A model generated the notes under the pieces. It had not been told where the DNA came from, did no database searches, and worked only from the letters and a program-made list of their open reading frames with translations. Shown piece by piece: positions 8,483-15,382 of a DNA stretch of 38,504 nucleotides. The position numbers and the translations under genes are program-made. This DNA comes from an uncultured Bacilli bacterium (GTDB lineage Bacteria > Bacillota_I > Bacilli_A > RF39 > UBA660), in contig CAKOLW010000012.1 of the NCBI GenBank assembly GCA_934096405.1, positions 1-38,504 of the forward strand, given 5' to 3'. Every line of letters begins with the position of its first letter. Positions within the stretch are counted from its first letter, which is position 1.

Positions 8483-9271
8483 GTGAAAATATATATTGAT
8501 TTAATATTATTTCTTAATTTTGCATTTGATTTTATTATTCTTTTAACTACTTCTATATTACTTAAAAGAAATACTAAATTAATAAGAATATTTATAGGTG
8601 CGATTATTGGGAGTATTACAATATTAGTATTATTTATTCCATTTACTACATTTAGTTTATTTATTATTAAAATCATTTTAAGTATTATTATAATTCTAAG
8701 TACTTTTGGATATCATGATATTAAGTATACTTTAAATAATTTATTCTATTTTTATATAGTAAGTATTATATTGGGTGGATTTATGTATTACCTAAATTTA
8801 GAATTTAGTTATAAAAATATAGGTATTGTTTTCTTCCATAGTGGTATAGGTACAAATTATATATTTGTTTTAATACTTGGACCATTAGTGTTGTATTTTT
8901 ATACTAAAATGATGAAAAAATATAAAAATGATATTAAGTTATATCATAAAGTAGATTTATATATTAATAATAAAATTATTAAATTAAATGGATTAATGGA
9001 TACGGGTAATACTTTAGTAGATCCTTATAATAATAAAAAGATTATTATTGTTTATAATAAAGAATTAAATAAATTAATTAATAATAGAAATTTTTATTTA
9101 GTACCAATAGAGTCAGTTAATAATAGTGTGCTTTTAAAGTGTATTAAAGTTAATAAAGTTTTTATAGAAGGATTAGGAATAAGAAAAGATGTAGTAGTGG
9201 GTTTATCAAATGATAAGATTAAAAGAAATGGTGTAAATTGTATATTAAATTACCTATTAATGGAGGGATAA
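8483..9271 (+). CDS. spoIIGA: SpoIIGA, sporulation sigma-E factor processing peptidase
   Basis: 262 residues starting at GTG, with AGGTGG 5 bases upstream. The N-terminal half has five probable membrane helices (about residues 4-140). The C-terminal half is an aspartic-protease-like domain with the catalytic motif L-M-D-T-G-N-T-L at 171-178 (Asp173, equivalent to B. subtilis Asp183), followed by D-P-Y and later V-P-I. This fits SpoIIGA, the septal membrane protease that removes the pro-sequence of SigE in the mother cell once it is activated by SpoIIR from the forespore. It is followed after one base by sigE, whose Shine-Dalgarno lies inside the last codons, so the two are translationally coupled as in other sporulating Firmicutes. 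Confidence 0.95.
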   Translation: MKIYIDLILFLNFAFDFIILLTTSILLKRNTKLIRIFIGAIIGSITILVLFIPFTTFSLFIIKIILSIIIILSTFGYHDIKYTLNNLFYFYIVSIILGGFMYYLNLEFSYKNIGIVFFHSGIGTNYIFVLILGPLVLYFYTKMMKKYKNDIKLYHKVDLYINNKIIKLNGLMDTGNTLVDPYNNKKIIIVYNKELNKLINNRNFYLVPIESVNNSVLLKCIKVNKVFIEGLGIRKDVVVGLSNDKIKRNGVNCILNYLLMEG

Positions 9272-9272
9272 G

Positions 9273-9959
9273 ATGAAATTATTAGAATTATTAAAGAAAA
9301 TTTTTGGTAGTGAAAACAAATGCTTTTATTTGGGAAGTACTGATATGCTTCCACCACCTTTAGAAAAAGAGATAGAAGAGGATTTAGTTAATAAAAGTAA
9401 TAATGGGGATATGTTAGCTAGAAATAAATTAATTGAACATAATTTAAGATTGGTAGTGTTTTTAGCTAAGAAATATGATAATACTATGTATGATTTAGAA
9501 GATTTAGTAAGTATAGGTACTATTGGTTTAATTAAAGGAGTAAAGACTTATAAATTAGATAAAAATATTAAATTGGCTACTTATGCTAGTAGGTGTATTG
9601 ATAATGAAATATTGATGTTTTTAAGAAAAAATAAAAGAAGGAAAGTAGAAGTAAGCTTTGAAGATTCTATTAATTTAGATAGTGATGGTAATGAATTGCA
9701 TTTAGAAGATGTTTTGGGTACTGAAGATAATATAGTAGAAAAAGCATATGAAGATGAAGTAGATAAAGTTATTTTAAGTAAAGAGATAAGTAAATTAAAT
9801 AAAAGAGATAGAGAAATTCTTACTTTAAGATATGGACTTAATAATACAGATGAGTATACTCAGAAAGAGGTTGCTGATATGTTAGGAATTAGTCAAAGTT
9901 ATATATCGAGGATTGAGAAAAAAGCTATAAAAAAATTAAAAGATTTAATGAAAGTTTAA
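9273..9959 (+). CDS. sigE: RNA polymerase sigma-E factor, early mother-cell sporulation
   Basis: 228 residues, sigma-70 family. A short N-terminal pro-sequence is followed by the landmark C-F-Y-L-G-S and M-L-P-P-P-L (residues ~17-30). By alignment with B. subtilis pro-SigE from memory, processing would fall near Phe18-Tyr19, giving an ~18-residue pro-peptide versus 27 in B. subtilis. Region 2 contains N-L-R-L-V-V-F-L-A-K-K, D-L-V-S-I-G-T-I-G-L-I-K-G-V and A-T-Y-A-S-R-C-I-D-N-E-I. Region 4 contains the helix-turn-helix T-Q-K-E-V-A-D-M-L-G-I-S-Q-S-Y-I-S-R. The coupling with spoIIGA and the later sigG support SigE over other sporulation sigmas. A terminator overlaps the stop codon, so sigG is not simply the next gene in the same message. 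Confidence 0.96.
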   Translation: MKLLELLKKIFGSENKCFYLGSTDMLPPPLEKEIEEDLVNKSNNGDMLARNKLIEHNLRLVVFLAKKYDNTMYDLEDLVSIGTIGLIKGVKTYKLDKNIKLATYASRCIDNEILMFLRKNKRRKVEVSFEDSINLDSDGNELHLEDVLGTEDNIVEKAYEDEVDKVILSKEISKLNKRDREILTLRYGLNNTDEYTQKEVADMLGISQSYISRIEKKAIKKLKDLMKV

Positions 9960-9977
9960 TGTAAAACTTTCATTTTT
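9948..9977 (+). terminator. sigE terminator overlapping the stop codon
   Basis: A perfect 10-bp stem (ATGAAAGTTT / AAACTTTCAT) with a 6-base loop, followed by TTTT. The stem begins in the last sigE codons. Confidence 0.8.
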
Positions 9978-9981
9978 GTAA

Positions 9982-10010
9982 TTGACGATTAATATAAAAT
10001 GTTTTATACT
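9982..10010 (+). promoter_or_regulatory. Predicted promoter of the 10056-14222 surface-protein operon
   Basis: TTGACG (9982-9987), 17 bp, TATACT (10005-10010), an overall good SigA match. I see no convincing SigE (ATA / CATACAAT type) promoter, but TTATACTTAT at 10004-10013 is close enough to a SigE -10 to leave this open. Confidence 0.55.
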
Positions 10011-10055
10011 TATAATGAAAGTAATTAATAGTTATAATAAAGAATAGGTGATAAT

Positions 10056-11696
10056 ATGCTAAGAAAGTATTTTAAATATATTTTTCCAATTATTTTAATA
10101 ATGGGAGTTTTACCATTTGTATTTATTAAAAGAGATAAGGATACACTGAGTTTATTGGAAGAAAAAGATATGTTAGCTTATACTATAGATGGAGTAAGCG
10201 TTGGGTCTAGTAATATGCCAGCTAAAGGTAGTGGATATGTTGTTAGTTCTATTACTTGCAAGAATGGTAGTAAGTTAGTTTGGGATAATGATAACTGGGA
10301 ACTTGAAATGGTAACATTAGAAGATTTTGATAGTTGTGTTATTGATTTTACTACTGATAAGACTAAAAGTTCAACTATGGTAACATTAACTTCAACTGAA
10401 AGTTTAGTTGATAAAGTTGATTCAACAAGTAAGACTCCAACGGTACAAACACCTGTTACTTTTTATGTTACTGAAGGGTATATAGTTACTGAAATATCTA
10501 GTTGTAATTCCACTTTAAATGATGATCAAATATTGGTAAATAGTACATCAAGTAGTCAAGATTGTAACACAAATATAAAAAGAGTTTATACTTTAGCAGA
10601 AGCTATATTAAGAGATAATCCGACAATAAGTGAAAGAACAGATTTTAGTGTAACAAATACAGCTAATACAACAAGAACAATTTATAAAACAAATAAAACG
10701 GAGGATGGTAGTGATGTATACTACTATTCTGGTATCACTGATAATAATTATGTTGCATTTGGTTTATATCCTACTGATTTATATAGTTACTATGATAGTT
10801 CTGCTTATTTAAATTATGTTTATACTGATACTTGTCCAACGGACAAAACTTGCACTAAAATATATTCAAAGAATGATCCCGTATTATGGAGAATAATCAG
10901 AACTAATGAAGATGGAAGCGTGAGGTTACTATACACTGGGAAATGGAGATTTATAGGAAAAAGTAGTAGTAGTACGGTTGATTTAAGAAATAGTTATACT
11001 GTTCCTAATGGGACGGTTGCCAGAACTGATACAGTTTATGGAATTGGGTACATTTATGGTAAAACAGACACTACTAAAAATGATTCACTAGAAAATTCCA
11101 GAAATAATGATACAGATAGTTACCAAAAGAAAATTATAGATGGCTGGTATGAATCAAACTTTTTAACTAATTATGATAAATATGTTAGCAAATCTGCCAT
11201 ATATTGTGATGATAGAAGTAGACCAAAAGGTAATAGTTATGGCTATTCTGGCTTTTATATGAGAGCAGAAAGCAACAAACCATCTTATAAGTGTGGCTCT
11301 GATGGAAGTGATGGGTTGTTTGAAAGCACACAAGCAATTGCTGATAAGTTTAGTGCAAGTACTAATGGTGGCGGAAATGGACAGTTAAAATATCCAATAG
11401 CATTAATGACGGCTGATGAAGTTGTTTTTGCAGGAGGTAAGCTTTTTACGGCTGCAAGTACAGATTCGTGGTTTGTAAAAGATTATGATGGTGCAACATT
11501 GTTAATGGGGTATTCAACTTATACATATATGGGTGGTGGTTATCAACGTTTATTGGTAGTTGAAAATGGTAAACTAACATCTAATGGTTGGTCATATCCA
11601 CGACCAGTTTTGTCAATTGATAAATGTGCATATGTAACTGGAACAGGTACCCCTGATGATCCATATGTAATAGATGAAACAAATTCAACTTGTTAA
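10056..11696 (+). CDS. Surface protein with lectin-like C-terminal domain, between sigE and sigG
   Basis: 546 residues. The N-terminus has one hydrophobic segment (about residues 9-25, after K-Y-F-K-Y) that could be a signal peptide or signal anchor. Residues ~40-100 form a small domain with paired cysteines (S-S-I-T-C-K-N-G-S, then D-S-C-V-I-D-F), also seen in the next gene. The C-terminal domain (about 180-546) has the family motifs, but with an insertion of ~40 residues holding T-D-T-C and K-T-C-T between the N-terminal strand and V-L-W-R-I-I-R-T-N-E-D-G. The WW-x-x-S-P motif is absent; the variable stretch is followed by P-R-P-V-L-S-I-D-K-C and a terminal S-T-C. RBS AGGTGA lies 7 bases upstream of ATG. 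The next paralog starts 15 bases downstream, so they form one operon. Confidence 0.85.
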   Translation: MLRKYFKYIFPIILIMGVLPFVFIKRDKDTLSLLEEKDMLAYTIDGVSVGSSNMPAKGSGYVVSSITCKNGSKLVWDNDNWELEMVTLEDFDSCVIDFTTDKTKSSTMVTLTSTESLVDKVDSTSKTPTVQTPVTFYVTEGYIVTEISSCNSTLNDDQILVNSTSSSQDCNTNIKRVYTLAEAILRDNPTISERTDFSVTNTANTTRTIYKTNKTEDGSDVYYYSGITDNNYVAFGLYPTDLYSYYDSSAYLNYVYTDTCPTDKTCTKIYSKNDPVLWRIIRTNEDGSVRLLYTGKWRFIGKSSSSTVDLRNSYTVPNGTVARTDTVYGIGYIYGKTDTTKNDSLENSRNNDTDSYQKKIIDGWYESNFLTNYDKYVSKSAIYCDDRSRPKGNSYGYSGFYMRAESNKPSYKCGSDGSDGLFESTQAIADKFSASTNGGGNGQLKYPIALMTADEVVFAGGKLFTAASTDSWFVKDYDGATLLMGYSTYTYMGGGYQRLLVVENGKLTSNGWSYPRPVLSIDKCAYVTGTGTPDDPYVIDETNSTC

Positions 11697-11711
11697 AAAG
11701 GAGGATAATAA

Positions 11712-14222
11712 ATGAAAGTTAATATAAAAAGATTATTTAAAACTAAAACTGGAATAACTTTTGTGATAATGTTGTTATCCTCTTTAGTTATAGGTTTAAG
11801 TTATGGAGCATTTGTATATGTTACAGACGGATATAAAGCAACAGAATTAATGATAGGTAACTTAATGTATGGAATAGATATAACTACTACTGGAGGAGAA
11901 GAAACAATTAGTGGAACATCTGTAACACTTACAAGTGGTAAAACAGCAACTGTTTTAGTTAAAATAACAAGTTTAAATAGCATAAAAACAAATTATGGAT
12001 TAGATTATAAAATCAATAGTGGTACAGGAAATATATATTATGCAGAATCTACTGGATGGTTACCAAGTGGAAAGATAAGTAAAAATAGTAGTGGTATATA
12101 TGAAAAAACTATAAAAGTAGTAATACAAGCAACAAGTGATTTAAATGTTAGCTTTAATGTAAGTGGAGGGTATAGTCATAATACAGAAGTAACACCACTT
12201 ACAGGTTATACAAGAATAACAGAAGCCTATGATAACATACTTACATTAACAACTGGAAAACCACTTGTTGATGTAATGGATAATCCATATGGAGGAGAAA
12301 CAAAAACAAATTATTTACAATACCCAGAAAATAGTGATAAAACAAAGAACTTATGGAGAATAATAGGACAATATGATTCAGTAGGTGGAATAAAAATAAT
12401 AAGTGAAAGTGTTATAGGAACATCAACACAAAGTAATATAACAAGTACATTAAATGCATTTTATAATACATTAACAAAAACAAGTGATTATGTATTAAGT
12501 ACAAATAAGTTTAATTGTACAGGAACAAATTGTACAACAAGTAGTTATACAAATATAGGATTATTATCAAGTAGTGAATATGATGAAGGAACGTACATGA
12601 ACATAAGTGATAGTTGGTATGTACAAGAAAGTGGAACATTAAAAACAATAACAAGTGGAATACTAGGAGAAGCAACAAGTTCATCTGGAGTAAGACCAGT
12701 AATATATTTACAAAATGATGTAAGTGTAACAGGAAGTGGAACTAAAAGTAATCCATATATATTAGTTGAAAAAGGAGACATAAAGATAGCAAGTGCAACA
12801 TTAAATGGAACAGCATTAGATTATTTTCCTAAAAGCACTAGTCCATATTTAATTAGTAGTGTAAGCTGTACTAATGGAAGCGTAGGAAAATGGGATTCTG
12901 ATAGAAATACTATCAGATTGACTACTGTAAATATACCTACAGAATGTAATGTAGAATTTAAAGATGGACATACAGTAACAATGAATGTTACAAATGGAAC
13001 ATCAAGTCCATCATCAGCGATGGTAGGAAGAAATGGTGAAACTACATTTACTATTACTCCAAATAGTGGATATAAGTTAAGCGGTTCAACTGTAACTTGT
13101 GATGGTGAAGCTGTAGGAACTATAACATCTAGTGGAGTAAAAGTATCAAATATTATTAAAAATCAAACTTGTAGTGTAACTTTGACTAAAAATTTACCAA
13201 CTTTGGCCGAGGCGATGTTAAGAGATAATCCAACAGTATCAGAGAGAACAAATTTTACAATGATAATTTCAGAAAATACAACTGGTACGTTAGGGTACAC
13301 CGGTGAGAGTTTTCAAACAGAAGATGGAAGTAATGTATATTACTACGTTGGAAACACTACAAATAACTGGGTAAAGTTTGGAGGATTTTACTGGAGAATA
13401 ATACGTACTAATGAAGATGGAAGTGTAAGGATGCTTTATTCTGGTACGAGCCATAATACTGTTTCAGGTTATATAGGAAAATCAGCATTTAATAGTAATT
13501 ATACTAATCCAATGTATGTAGGATATATGTATGGAACAAGTGGGTCATTAGAAAATAATAGAACAAATGAAAATGATAGTACAATAAAAACATATTTAGA
13601 TACATGGTATCAAAATAATTTATTAACTAATTATGATAAATACGTAAGTAAGACTGCGATATATTGTAGCGATAGAAGTGTAGGAGAAGATGAATACAAC
13701 ACGGGAAGCACATCATTTTACTTTGGAGCTAATACAAGATTAGATTCAAATAAAGTACCTTCATATAAGTGCGGATCAAATGTTGGTAGTGGATTATTTG
13801 AAAGTACACAAGCAGTAGCAGATAAATTTAGTGCAAGTACAGAAGGTGGAGGAAATGGTCAATTAAAATACCCTATAGCACTAATGACGGCAGATGAAGT
13901 AGCGTTTGCTGGTGGGGTATATTTAACACCATTGTCAAGTCCTTATGTCTGGTATTATACAAATAGTGAAGAAAATTCAATAACTGGTGTTACTACTTGG
14001 TGGCTATTATCGCCTGATCATTGGGCTGGTAGACAAACTAGTCCTTCTGTATTTTCTATATATGCTTCTGAAGATGATGGAAGTGGCGATCTAGGCGCTA
14101 CTACTGTAAGAGTTTTACTTACTGTACGTCCAGTAATATCTTTATCATCATGTGCTAAAGTAAATGGAACAGGAACACCAACAGATCCTTATGTTGTAGA
14201 TGAAAGTGCTAGTACTTGCTAA
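11712..14222 (+). CDS. Large modular surface protein with two lectin-like domains, between sigE and sigG
   Basis: 836 residues, the largest complete member of the family here. The N-terminus (K-R-L-F-K-T-K, hydrophobic core, then G-L-S-Y-G-A-F-V-Y) looks like a SipW-type signal, followed by a beta-rich domain to ~residue 165. A first lectin-like domain (about 170-350) has L-W-R-I-I-G-Q, G-V-R-P-V-I-Y-L and V-T-G-S-G-T. Then come a Cys-pair module (355-420), a ~75-residue Cys repeat like those in the 1472 gene (420-495), and the full C-terminal domain (about 500-836) with Y-C-S-D-R-S, W-W-L-L-S-P, a variable stretch, V-R-P-V-I-S-L-S-S-C and a terminal S-T-C. AAGGAGG lies 8 bases before the ATG. 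Bases ~11,850-12,780 use ACA for Thr and GTA for Val far more than the neighbours do, a hint that the front half has a separate origin. Confidence 0.87.
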   Translation: MKVNIKRLFKTKTGITFVIMLLSSLVIGLSYGAFVYVTDGYKATELMIGNLMYGIDITTTGGEETISGTSVTLTSGKTATVLVKITSLNSIKTNYGLDYKINSGTGNIYYAESTGWLPSGKISKNSSGIYEKTIKVVIQATSDLNVSFNVSGGYSHNTEVTPLTGYTRITEAYDNILTLTTGKPLVDVMDNPYGGETKTNYLQYPENSDKTKNLWRIIGQYDSVGGIKIISESVIGTSTQSNITSTLNAFYNTLTKTSDYVLSTNKFNCTGTNCTTSSYTNIGLLSSSEYDEGTYMNISDSWYVQESGTLKTITSGILGEATSSSGVRPVIYLQNDVSVTGSGTKSNPYILVEKGDIKIASATLNGTALDYFPKSTSPYLISSVSCTNGSVGKWDSDRNTIRLTTVNIPTECNVEFKDGHTVTMNVTNGTSSPSSAMVGRNGETTFTITPNSGYKLSGSTVTCDGEAVGTITSSGVKVSNIIKNQTCSVTLTKNLPTLAEAMLRDNPTVSERTNFTMIISENTTGTLGYTGESFQTEDGSNVYYYVGNTTNNWVKFGGFYWRIIRTNEDGSVRMLYSGTSHNTVSGYIGKSAFNSNYTNPMYVGYMYGTSGSLENNRTNENDSTIKTYLDTWYQNNLLTNYDKYVSKTAIYCSDRSVGEDEYNTGSTSFYFGANTRLDSNKVPSYKCGSNVGSGLFESTQAVADKFSASTEGGGNGQLKYPIALMTADEVAFAGGVYLTPLSSPYVWYYTNSEENSITGVTTWWLLSPDHWAGRQTSPSVFSIYASEDDGSGDLGATTVRVLLTVRPVISLSSCAKVNGTGTPTDPYVVDESASTC

Positions 14223-14237
14223 ATTAATGTATAAAAT

Positions 14238-14278
14238 AACATTCTTTTTGACAATATAAGTCAGAAAGGATGTTTTTT
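14238..14278 (+). terminator. Terminator-like hairpin that encloses the sigG ribosome binding site
   Basis: A 15-bp stem (14238-14252 with 14260-14274, two G-U pairs) has a 7-base loop and is followed by TTTT, a canonical terminator for the surface-protein operon. The only Shine-Dalgarno for sigG, AGGA at 14267-14270, lies in its 3' arm, 9 bases before the ATG. In any message reading through from upstream, the hairpin would hide the RBS. Confidence 0.8.
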
Positions 14279-14279
14279 A

Positions 14280-15053
14280 ATGGCTAAGAATAAAGTTGAA
14301 ATAACAGGAATAACTACAAGTAATATTAAAGTATTAAAACATGATGAGATGATAGAATTATTTAAGAAATATCAAAATGGAGATACTAAAGCTAAGGAAG
14401 AATTAGTGAGTGGAAATTTAAAATTAGTTTTATCTATTCTAAAAAAGTTTCAAAATAAGACTGATAATATGGACGATTTATTTCAAATAGGGTGTGTAGG
14501 ACTTATTAAGGCTATTGATAATTTTGATTTAAGTCATGAAGTTAGATTTAGTACTTATGCAGTATTGATGATTGAAGGAGAAATAAAAAGATATATAAGA
14601 GATAATAATTCTGTTAGAATATCCAGAAGTATTAAGGATTTATCTTATAAAGTTTTAAAGTATAAAGAAGAGTATATTAATAATTTTGGTAAAGAAGCTA
14701 GTGCCCAAGAAATTGCTAAATATTTTGGAGTAACTGAGTATGAAATTACTGAAGCTCTTATGAGTTTAAAGGAACCAATGAGTTTATATGATCCTATATA
14801 TAATGATGGTGGAGATACTATTTATTTAATGGATCAATTGGAAGATAAGAAAGAAAATAGAAATATAGATGAACTTATAAGTATAAGAAAGGCTTTAAAT
14901 AGAATAAAGGAGAGAGAAAAGAGTATTTTAATTAATAGATTTATAGTTGGTAAGACACAAACTGAGATAGCAAATGAACTTAATATTAGTCAAGCACAGG
15001 TAAGTAGGTTGGAAAAAAATGCTATTAGTCATGTAAAAAAATTAATTAAATAA
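14280..15053 (+). CDS. sigG: RNA polymerase sigma-G factor, late forespore sporulation
   Basis: 257 residues, sigma-70 family of the SigF/SigG/SigB branch. It starts M-A-K-N-K-V-E-I-T-G, closely matching the M-S-R-N-K-V-E-I-C-G start of B. subtilis SigG. Region 2 has G-N-L-K-L-V-L-S-I, D-D-L-F-Q-I-G-C-V-G-L-I-K and D-N-F-D-L-S-H-E-V-R-F-S-T-Y-A-V. Region 3 keeps Y-N-D-G-G-D, another SigG landmark. Region 4 has T-Q-T-E-I-A-N-E-L-N-I-S-Q-A-Q-V-S-R-L-E-K. It directs late forespore genes. Two surface-protein genes separate it from sigE, although the two sigmas are normally adjacent. Translation probably depends on opening or avoiding the upstream hairpin, for example by a promoter starting inside it; I see no clear SigF/SigG promoter. 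Confidence 0.96.
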   Translation: MAKNKVEITGITTSNIKVLKHDEMIELFKKYQNGDTKAKEELVSGNLKLVLSILKKFQNKTDNMDDLFQIGCVGLIKAIDNFDLSHEVRFSTYAVLMIEGEIKRYIRDNNSVRISRSIKDLSYKVLKYKEEYINNFGKEASAQEIAKYFGVTEYEITEALMSLKEPMSLYDPIYNDGGDTIYLMDQLEDKKENRNIDELISIRKALNRIKEREKSILINRFIVGKTQTEIANELNISQAQVSRLEKNAISHVKKLIK

Positions 15054-15077
15054 TCATATAATTACTAGGTGGATTGT

Positions 15078-15305
15078 ATGAGATTATCAGATTTACAGAG
15101 AAAAGATATTGTTAATATAAATGATGGAAGAATTATTGGTAGAGTAATCGATGCAGACATTAATGAGAAAGATGGTACCCTTATGTCTTTAATAATAGAA
15201 AAAAATAAATATTTAAAAAATATATTTTCTAGTGAAAGTGAAGTAACTATTAGATTTGAGCAAATAAAAAAATTAGGTAGTGATGTAATTTTAATAGAAA
15301 TTTAA
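15078..15305 (+). CDS. YlmC/YmxH family PRC-barrel sporulation-associated protein
   Basis: 75 residues from the ATG at 15078. An in-frame GTG at 15069 is part of the Shine-Dalgarno AGGTGG (15067-15072) and is rejected; family members begin M-R-L-S-(D/E)-L, as here. The motif G-R-I-I-G-R-V-I-D-A-D-I and the beta-rich pattern match the small PRC-barrel proteins found after sigG in many spore formers. The biochemical role is not established. It lies 24 bases after sigG and is probably co-transcribed with it. Confidence 0.85.
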   Translation: MRLSDLQRKDIVNINDGRIIGRVIDADINEKDGTLMSLIIEKNKYLKNIFSSESEVTIRFEQIKKLGSDVILIEI

Positions 15306-15324
15306 AGTGCAAAAATTGCACTTT
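15304..15324. promoter_or_regulatory. Palindrome upstream of fic, candidate operator
   Basis: A perfect 9-3-9 inverted repeat, AAAGTGCAA-AAA-TTGCACTTT, ends 4 bp before the fic -35. No T-tract follows, so it is a poor terminator for the preceding gene. The same arms recur inside fic at 16243-16263. Confidence 0.7.
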
Positions 15325-15328
15325 GAAA

Positions 15329-15357
15329 TTGAAATAATATTTTAAGTATTGTATAAT
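15329..15357 (+). promoter_or_regulatory. SigA promoter of the fic-lspA-rluD operon
   Basis: TTGAAA (15329-15334), 17 bp, TATAAT (15352-15357), 25 bp before the fic ATG. The 15304-15324 palindrome lies immediately upstream, roughly positions -60 to -40. Confidence 0.75.
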
Positions 15358-15382
15358 ATTCATAGTTAGGAGAACTAATACT

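Noticed and set aside
1..14222. Diversity-generating retroelement acting on the lectin-like loops
   Set aside because: No reverse transcriptase, template repeat or adenine-specific pattern is visible in the window, and the paralogs differ in loop length as well as sequence. A DGR elsewhere in the genome cannot be excluded.
15304..15324. Terminator of the ylmC/ymxH gene
   Set aside because: The stem is perfect but is followed by GAAATTG, not a T-run, and the same palindrome occurs within a coding region, so an operator explains it better.
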